Shown here one piece after another: positions 50,734 through 64,000 of a DNA stretch of 64,000 nucleotides. The notes below the pieces were generated by a model. That model ran no database searches. It was not told where the DNA came from and saw only the letters and a list, made by a program, of their open reading frames with translations. A program made the translations under genes and the position numbers. The stretch is from Sarcophilus harrisii (lineage: Eukaryota > Chordata > Mammalia > Dasyuromorphia > Dasyuridae), in assembly GCF_902635505.1 (NCBI RefSeq), contig NC_045428.1, positions 120,113,641 through 120,177,640 of the forward strand, given 5' to 3'. Each line of letters begins with the position of its first letter. Position 1 is the first letter of the stretch.

Positions 50734-51182
50734 ATAGATGCTATTATTATTGGTAATTGATATTGGAAATGAAGCAGATAATGTCATTTCAATTAATTAA
50801 TTCCAAACATTAAATTCTGTCCTTTGCTCTCCCTTGGTGGAGGGGCTGTTAAACACTGAAATAACTAAAGAGAAGGGAGCAAAATGAAGGAAAACTCAAG
50901 AGAACTAATTACATCAGTTTCTTCACCTGCAAAATGAAATGGACAATCTCTGTGGACTCTTCCAACTCCAACAGACTCTCATTCTCTCATTTACAAACTG
51001 AATAATCAGCCAGGGGATAAATAATCAAAAGTGTTTTCATCTGGTTCCTCACAGTAAAATAAATATTATAATAAGGATAAAATCCATAATGTACAAGATG
51101 GGATGTCAGCAGGCTTGGCAGTATATCCTAAATAATTTTCATCTTTAGTAAAATGATTCAGAGGAAGTTAAAATTAACAATT

Positions 51183-51262
51183 CAGCTCAATTCAGGAAAT
51201 ATTTACTAAGTGTCTACTATAAGCAAAGATCCTCTGGTAGCAACTCTGTTTCCTTGGAACCA
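51183..51262 (-). repeat. L2 LINE 3' end, antisense
   Basis: Contains attcaggaaatatttactaa and gtgtctactataagcaaaga. It marks the repeat-rich side of the proposed 3'UTR end. Confidence 0.55.
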
Positions 51263-51329
51263 CATTTTAAAAAATAAGTATGTAATGAATGAAAAGTGTT
51301 TACAGTAGGAAAAAATACAACATGTTCCT

Positions 51330-54041
51330 TTAAACAATTAAAAATAATTTTATTGATAATTTCACTTTGTTTACCTAGCAAATAAGCACTTAGCAACTAC
51401 AATAGTGGCCACTTTAAGTGACCATAAAAGCAAAATATATATTGTGTTATATATAATATATGTATATATATTGTTATTTTACATGGTTCTATACAACTTT
51501 ATGAAGAAAACATTTCTTTACTTTGAGTTAACTACAGAGTACCCTCACTAAGCCATGGGTTGCGTGCCTACAGACATGTAATCTGGTGATACTCAGCGGG
51601 GTATGAGCCACAAATTAAGTAATACTGACATATTAGCAGGACATGACAAAGATTAGAAATATTGAAAATTTGTAAGCTACAATATAAATGCTACTCTTTG
51701 GGGCCATTACTATATTACAATGTTCTTGATGGTGGGGAATAGTTTTTTAGCTTAAGCATAATTTGGTCATTATTACATGGATCAAGTAGCACCTTTCTGA
51801 ACTTAGTTTAAGCAAAACCAAGAAGTCACCAATGCTTTTTTCCCCAGCCTTTATTATTACTTTGAAAATATCAAACTAGCATTTTCAGAAATTATTGGAT
51901 ATGATTATATTCTTAAAACAGTGCATATGCTCTTTGTGTGTGCAATTTCCAGGTTTGGCACAATTCTTGTGCAATGGAGTTTAAGTATGAATCACAGGGC
52001 ATGAGAATGTAGCCGTGCCCAAGGATGCTTCACTTAAAAAGGAATTAGTGCAGAGAAATGAAAACGCATTACATAGGAGTAAAACACTATTGCTGCAATT
52101 TAAATATAAACAAAAATATGTAATGGACCTTTGAAAATAACACTGAGCAATGGATAATTTAGAATTTACTGTTTCCCCCTTTTAAGGCACTGAATATATT
52201 TTTATGATGATAGGAGTTCAAGGCAGTGGCTGTGAATGCTAAGAGACAGGACCCATTGTGTGATATATAAATAGTATGCACATGACATGTGAATTACCCA
52301 TATGGTGTTATTGTCATTTCTTCTTGGCCACATTGTCAGTTTTTGGTTTAGTTTATCATCAGTTTAGAAGCTGGCAGGAAGTTACATTAGTAGCTTATTT
52401 CCTACATGTGGTCCTGGTTACCAAAAAAAAAAAAAAAATTCTGTGATATTTTAGGAGTAAAAGGCAAAGCTCTTGGGTCCAATTCATTCCTGCAGGAGCT
52501 CTGAGAACATTTCAGTTTTTGCTATGCTGGAATTGAATTAGGATCTTCTGTATTTGTATCCACAATATAATGAAAACATCAGACTGAGTAGGAATTTGTA
52601 CCTTTTATTTTTCCTCATTCCACCTAATTTCTTTTCTCTCTCTTTCCTTCTCTTCTTTTCTCTTGCTCATGTGGATATAGCAATTTAATGTTATTCATAA
52701 CTAAGGCACTTTGCAGAGGAGATGAAAAATTTGATGAGAATAAGAAAAGTCTGAGCCTTAAAGTTTTTAGAAGTATTTTTTGTTTGTAATGAGAGTAAAG
52801 CATAATATCACTATACGTATTTTGATGGCTAAATTTTGAGGAAAAATGGGAAAATATTTGAAGGCTCCTAAATTGCTCTGTGGGAAGAAGGTTAATAATT
52901 GACTGATTAGAGTTTCAAATCCATTTTAGAATAATTTTAGTATTTTATTCATATATTATATAGCTAAGAACTACTTAATTAGGATTACGGAACTATGTGG
53001 AACATGGAGCTGTCTCATTTGCCATAGGTATACTTCTCCAGGCAATTCACCTTATGTTTGCTAGTAGCATCTCTCTTGTTTAAGGAAACTCATTGGGACC
53101 TGCCCTTAATTAAGTAGTCAACATATAGTTATACATCATCTAAATATTTATAGAAATCTAAACTAATCAAATGTAGCCTTAAACCACAGCTATGAAAGTG
53201 TAAGAATCTTCTAAAAAACAGTGATAATCATTCTGGCAAGAATCTTAGATAGTTTTTTTTTTTTTTTCCTTTAAAGAGAATACTAAGTATGTAAGAGTTC
53301 TCAAAGAATTCAGTTCAAATAATAGTTCAAATGTTCCCTATTTCTCTTTGCTACATTTGATTCCATCTGCTCTCTTTAAGGAATTTGAATGCATTTTGGG
53401 CCTATCATTTAGATGGCATTTTCTGAGTCTACCTTGGGATTATTGAAGTATATTTTTAATCTTGAACAAAAGAAACCAGCTAAACTTATTTTCACACATT
53501 TTCACCTTCTGTATCTAGTAATGATCTGTCTAGCCAGTAGTGTAACATTTGTATTAAAAAACAAAAGCAAAAACAAACAAAAAAAAAACCCCGACTTTTT
53601 TTCTTTTTAGGATTTTTTAAAAGTCCTTATTGAATTACTTCATACATCTGCCCTATTTGGTTAAGTCTGTTCTTTTGTATCCTGTGTTGGATTCACATCA
53701 ACTAGAAAATAACCTCTTCACTGAAAACTCTGCGTGAATTCATGCTGAATAAAAAAAGGCAAATTAATCTACAGGAAGTTATTTACAACTATACTGAAGT
53801 GCTAACTTCAAAGATATTAAGTGCTGTGACAATGAGGTTCTCTTTCTTTTCTCTCTACTTTCCTTCATGTACTGTAAACAACTAAGAATACCATGAAGAA
53901 TTATTAGTGTTAAGAAAATCACTTTCTCACTATTTTTTTGTGCAAACACAAAACTGTTACTCCAAATGCCCCATTGCCTTAATCATTACAATTCTGTCCA
54001 AATTGAAGGAACTGCAGTTCAATGACTCCACCATTCTTCTT
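51330..54041 (-). other. EDNRB: EDNRB 3' untranslated region (probable extent)
   Basis: About 2.7 kb downstream of the stop is free of recognisable SINEs and LINEs, unlike sequence on either side. This length fits the long human EDNRB 3'UTR as I remember it. A minus-strand AATAAA lies at 51349-51354 with T/G-rich sequence beyond it, and the first old repeat (L2) appears at about 51262. Other AATAAA hexamers, for example at 52604-52609, could give shorter transcripts. The left edge is inferred, not proven. Confidence 0.6.
51349..51354 (-). promoter_or_regulatory. EDNRB: Candidate distal polyadenylation signal of EDNRB
   Basis: AATAAA on the minus strand, about 2.69 kb past the stop. Downstream (lower coordinates) the minus strand becomes T/G-rich (tgttgtattttttcc). 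Chosen because it coincides with the point where repeat-rich intergenic DNA begins. Confidence 0.45.
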
Positions 54042-60006
<5,965 letters not shown>

Positions 60007-60386
60007 CTAGGTTATGTATAATTTCATAAGGTGCCTTTTGAACTGAGTTTGCTTCAATATGTAGCAAAGCTTTTTTCCCCCCCAATGTATTTAATGTACA
60101 AGTGGACATCAGAAACTCATGTGCTTACTTATTCTTCTCATGGAATAACCTTTGAAAATCACTGCAGGTCAATATATGGAAAAGGGGAATGTTAGAGAGA
60201 AAAAATGAAAATTCAGCTTGTTTCTCGCTTTGGGGATTAGTTATGAATATATACTTAGTTCATTTTCAAGATCTAAACAAGAAGTATCCCTTCTTAAAAG
60301 TGGTTAAGATTGTCACTGTTCTCATGAATAATGAAAGTTAAGATATAGCAATTAAGATAAATCTGTCAAAATTTATATAAATGTGC

Positions 60387-60390
<4 letters not shown>

Positions 60391-60420
<30 letters not shown>
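60391..60420. repeat. (GT)15 microsatellite in EDNRB intron 1
   Basis: Fifteen uninterrupted GT units, followed by acacatatat. Confidence 0.97.
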
Positions 60421-60422
<2 letters not shown>

Positions 60423-60431
60423 ACATATATA

Positions 60432-60655
60432 GAGGCAGTTAATTGGCTCAATGAATAGAATTCTGGGCCTGGAAAGAGGGAGACCTGAGTTTAAATCCTG
60501 ATTTAAATACTCAATAGCTGTTACTGGACAAGTTACTTAGTCACTGTTTAACTTAATCCACTGGACAAGGAAATTACAAAGCCCTCCAGTATGGACGGTA
60601 TGGTCCATGGTGTCATGAAAAGTCAAAACTGAATACTTGAACATTAAAAGTAAGC
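60432..60655 (+). mobile_element. MAR1-like SINE in EDNRB intron 1
   Basis: Contains ggcagttaattggctcaatg, gacctgagtttaaatcctga, and a diverged RTE-like tail (tggtgtcatgaaaagtcaaa). Confidence 0.75.
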
Positions 60656-60657
60656 AT

Positions 60658-60660
<3 letters not shown>

Positions 60661-60693
<33 letters not shown>

Positions 60694-60714
60694 GTATTTC
60701 TCTCTCTCTCTCTC
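60661..60714. repeat. (TA)n/(TC)n microsatellite in EDNRB intron 1
   Basis: TA run to about 60692, then tctctctc to 60714. Confidence 0.95.
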
Positions 60715-60751
60715 GCTATATCTGTATATCTCTATCTTTATTTATTTATTT

Positions 60752-60855
60752 AGAGAGAGAATGAGAGGGGTGAAGGGAAGAAGAGAGGGAGAGGAGGGAG
60801 GGAAGGAGAGGAGAAAGGCAGAATGTGGGAAAGGCGTGTGAGAGAGAGGGAAGAC
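60752..60855. repeat. Polypurine (GA/GGA) tract in EDNRB intron 1
   Basis: About 100 bases dominated by A and G on the plus strand. Confidence 0.9.
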
Positions 60856-61056
60856 ATTAGAATAAAAGGAAAGAGCAAAGTTTGAGTTCAGGTGTGATTT
60901 CTTATACTTTTGGCCATAGGCAAGCAATTTTATTTCTTAATGACTCTAGATTGTAACCTATAAAGCAGTTATTAATCTTTATCGGCAAATAGCAGATTTT
61001 CTCCTCACTGAGAAATCCCTAAAGCCACACCAATGTTTTAGCCAAATATCACCATC

Positions 61057-61234
61057 ATCTCCTCCTCTTCCTCTTCCTCCTCCTCCTCCTTTTCCTTTTT
61101 TCTTCCCTCTCTTTTTCCTCCTCCCTCCTCTGTTTGTCTCTCCAATCTTCTCTCTGCCTTTACCTTTTCTCTTTTTCTCTCTCCCTCTTTCTCTTTCTGT
61201 TTCTGTCTCTTTCTTCTTCTCCCTTCTATTTCTC
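61057..61234. repeat. Polypyrimidine (CTC/TCT) tract in EDNRB intron 1
   Basis: About 178 bases dominated by C and T on the plus strand, 200 bases from the purine tract of opposite composition. Confidence 0.9.
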
Positions 61235-61824
61235 AATTATAAGTAGGAAGAAAATTTTAAAATACATGGATTTATCATGTTTAGGGCAAACACCAGAATT
61301 TTCTTTGGGACAATTGGGTATCTGACACTGGCAATGAATCACTTTAGGTGGACATCTGGATTAAATACCCATGGAGTTTTCAATACAAAAGGAACTATTT
61401 CCAGGCTCTGATTTAAAAAAAAAAAATTAAAAATAACTATTCTTTCACCCTCACCAAAGAAAGAAAGAAAGAAAATTTTCTTTGGAAATGTGGTTAGGTC
61501 TTATTTTGTTTTCTCCAATGCAGCATTTTCTTGTGGTACTGTTTTAATTTAATTTTTTTTTATAAAAATCCACCTCTCTTTGCTACCTCCCTGACATATG
61601 GGAAAAGGTAGAAAAAGAAAAACCTTGTAAGAAATATGCATAGTAAAGTAAAATAAATTTCCACTAACTAATGAACCAAATTCCCTGAATTTTTCAAGAT
61701 TGGGTGAATGACATATTCAATACTTAGTCTGATGCTAGTAAATGAGGGTTTTTTGATCATACTAAAGTGAGTAAAAATTGAACCAGTTTTACTTCTGGGA
61801 AAGAAAGGGAAAAAAAGAAAGAAA

Positions 61825-62030
61825 TGTTCATTACACACTTATTAGGTACCAAGTACCATACTAAGATGCATTACAAATATGATTTCATTTGATCCTTGCA
61901 GCAGTCTGGGAGGTGGGTGATATTATTCTCATTTTACAATTGAAAAAACTGAGGCAGATAGAGGATCATAAAACTAATAAGCATTTTAAATTGAATTTGA
62001 ATTGGAGAATCCCTGACTCCTAGTCTAGAG
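61825..62030 (-). repeat. MIR SINE in EDNRB intron 1
   Basis: Contains ttaggtaccaagtaccatac, gatttcatttgatccttgca and cattttacaattgaaaaaac. Confidence 0.7.
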
Positions 62031-62228
62031 CTCAATCCACTTCTAATTTTACTTCTAGGTTGGAACTGGTTTGTTGCTATTAAGATTTGATCTGAGCCAA
62101 GTATAAGTTGCTCTTCACCTGCTTGTTTAGAGACAATCAATCTAACATCCCTTGTTTTATTTAGAGAAAATAAAGTTCAAATCACTAGTAAAAAGTCTGT
62201 TAGATCAACATCATGTGATTTCATAAGT

Positions 62229-62457
62229 GTAAGGCCACTAGATGATATAGTGGATAAAGTACTAACCCTGGAGTCGAGCGACCTGATTTCAAATATTGCC
62301 TTATTTACTAGCTGCATGACTCTGTGCAAGTCACTTATTAACCCTGTTTGCTTCAGTTTCCACATCTGTGAAATGAACTGGAGAAGGAAATGGCTGCCAA
62401 GAAAATCCCAGATGAAATCACAAAGAATTGGACCCATTTGAACAACATGAACAAAGA
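62229..62457 (+). mobile_element. MAR1-like SINE in EDNRB intron 1
   Basis: Contains ggccactagatgatatagtg, tagctgcatgactctgtgca, gaactggagaaggaaatggc and gccaagaaaatcccagatga. Confidence 0.85.
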
Positions 62458-62534
62458 AACTCAAGGTAAAGAAATTCCCTGTACTAATTAATGCAGATAA
62501 GCAACTGTTCTGCAATTTAGAACCTGAGAGAATC

Positions 62535-62635
62535 ATCTGGGGCCACTTAGAGCTTTGGTAACTTGCCTTGGGTTACATAATTAAGATGGGGGCAGGATTT
62601 GAACCTGGGTTCCTCTAAACCTAAAATTAACTCTC
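62535..62635 (-). repeat. MIR fragment in EDNRB intron 1
   Basis: Contains ggtaacttgccttgggttac and aggatttgaacctgggttcc. Confidence 0.65.
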
Positions 62636-62850
62636 TTTACTCAACTTTGCCCTAAATATATGCTTGACATATTTGTTCAATTAAATGAGAATGGACCTGA
62701 TAAATACAGGGACTTTTTTGAAGAAGCATTAAAAAAAGAGATACTGCTTTCTACAAGTTCTCTAACAAACAGAAACAGTAGGATTAGACAAAGCTTTAGA
62801 AACAAACAGGTTTGTATCTAGAAAATGCTGAATTCTCCAGATGAAAGTCT

Positions 62851-62945
62851 ACACACATACACATACCCACATATACTTGTGTATATATAGATGCATATAT
62901 ATTTACATATGTATATATATGTACATACACACATGTATATATACT
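62851..62945. repeat. CA/TA microsatellite in EDNRB intron 1
   Basis: Mixed acacat, atatac and gtatat units. Confidence 0.85.
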
Positions 62946-63552
62946 ATACATTCAGACACAGTCAACCATCTGAACATTTTATCTACATGACATCAAAGTA
63001 TCTGGATGTCCAAATCTAAAAATTTTATTTCCTCTCCAAATAATCTCCAATAAATATGGATGTTGTGATTTGTGAGTGAATACCGTCACTAGAGAATTCA
63101 AATATTAAGAGAGATATTGGGTGGAAGCAATCCAGTCTCATGAAAAAGAGCTCAATTAGCAGAATTGAGATCTTGTTTCAAGGCTGAATTGAGCTGGGTT
63201 GCTATTTTTTAGGGATGTTATTTCCTTTGGCTCATTGCTCTTTATACCAGCTGGAGGTCTGTACTACAGCCTCTGACCTGAAACTATCATAGTGAAAAAA
63301 AAGCAAACTAAAAATTTTAACACTCTCACTGCAACTTATTAACAATAGGTAACAACATCACAATTCTCTTAGTATTCTCTTGCTATCCTATGGGAAAAAG
63401 CCTAAAATCTTTCTAGCTGGTAAACTCTTACTCTGCTAAACTTCAATATGATCCTGCATTCCAGAGCCTCTTGTACTCATTCACTTTATCTTCAAACTTA
63501 TATACACCAAATAGTGATATAAGATCAGAATTTAGTAAATATTACTACAGTG

Positions 63553-63806
63553 TTTTGTTATTGTTCAATTGTTTTCAGTCACATTTGACTCTTTGTTTCC
63601 CCATTTGAAGTTCTCTTGGCAAAGATACTAGAGTGGCTTGCCATTTCCTTTTCTAGATCATTTTACAAATGAAGGAACTGAGAGAAGCAGAGTTAGATGA
63701 CTTGTCTAGGGTTACACATCTAGTATCTCTGAAGCAAGATTTGAATTTCTGTCTCCCTAACTCCAGGGTCAGCAGTCTATCCACTACACCACCTAGCTGC
63801 CCTCTT
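63553..63806 (-). mobile_element. MAR1-like SINE in EDNRB intron 1
   Basis: Reversed tail tgttcaattgttttcagtca, ttctcttggcaaagatacta, body attttacaaatgaaggaact, reversed head ctacaccacctagctgccct. Confidence 0.88.
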
Positions 63807-63829
63807 CTATTTAGGAAGAATTTGTTTTT

Positions 63830-63962
63830 ATTGTTGTTTATTTATTGGTGAGGAAATTGGAGTTAAGTGACTTGCCTAAGATTGAGTGTCTGAGGCTGGA
63901 TTTTGAATTCAGGTCCTTTTGACTTCAGGGTTGGTGCTCTATTCATCACACTATTAGCTGCT
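63830..63962 (-). mobile_element. Marsupial CORE-SINE, A-tailed type, in EDNRB intron 1
   Basis: Contains gaggaaattggagttaagtg, tgaggctggattttgaattc and the reversed head ctattcatcacactattagc. Confidence 0.82.
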
Positions 63963-64000
63963 CCAAGAATTAGTGTGGCATAGTTGATACAATTTTGTTT

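Larger units (their letters stand above)
1..51329. other. Gene-free intergenic DNA 3' of EDNRB
   Basis: No exon, splice-linked coding block or intact coding frame over about 130 codons was found on either strand. The open frames present fall in simple repeats, in LINE remnants or in AT-rich chance sequence. Stretches with nothing I can name include roughly 300-720, 3530-4750, 6005-8900, 8950-9580, 12363-13630, 14070-15690, 24450-25200, 26150-26880, 28905-29415, 31890-32780, 33605-34780, 35120-36365, 36490-37050, 38750-39065, 39350-41920, 43200-43670, 45175-45965, 46235-46485 and 47105-48340. Confidence 0.75.

Overview
The window looks like nuclear DNA from a marsupial, probably an Australian (australidelphian) one. 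It is AT-rich and has widely spaced exons. The dominant short repeats are a tRNA-headed CORE-type SINE with an A-rich tail and a longer relative whose tail resembles the RTE/BovB LINE end (MAR1-like). There are also marsupial-style L1 3' ends, many old L2, CR1/L3 and MIR copies, and hAT relics. The very abundant opossum SINE tail I would expect in Monodelphis was not seen, so the species is left open.

One protein-coding gene is supported: EDNRB, the endothelin B receptor, on the minus strand. Six coding exons (numbers 2 to 7 in the usual seven-coding-exon layout) lie at 59873-59985, 59532-59736, 57092-57241, 55913-56046, 55327-55435 and 54042-54176. Joined, they give 846 nt, or 281 residues plus a stop, equal to human residues 162-442. 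Every splice site seen is GT-AG and the reading frame stays open. The first coding exon (signal peptide, N-terminal tail, TM1, TM2) and the promoter lie beyond the right edge. The interval 59986-64000 is part of intron 1. About 2.7 kb of repeat-poor sequence (about 51330-54041) fits the long 3'UTR.

The left 51 kb is intergenic sequence 3' of EDNRB with no gene I can support. It holds one notable RNA relic, a decayed 7SL (SRP) RNA retropseudogene at 1100-1337 (minus). The rest is layered repeats: L2 (the longest, 19576-21147, still shows a reverse-transcriptase motif and carries a nested hAT element), CR1/L3 copies, minus-strand L1 pieces, an LTR of an endogenous retrovirus at about 49812-50506, SINEs with readable target-site duplications, and several microsatellites and polypyrimidine tracts. 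An unusual 62-bp perfect palindrome sits inside an L1 copy at 31634-31695.

No new multigene system was found. The points most worth a second look are the 7SL relic, the palindrome, the CpG-rich hAT nested in L2, and the clustering of EDNRB substitutions in extracellular loops 2 and 3. Repeat boundaries are read by eye and are good to roughly 10-30 bases unless a target duplication is cited.
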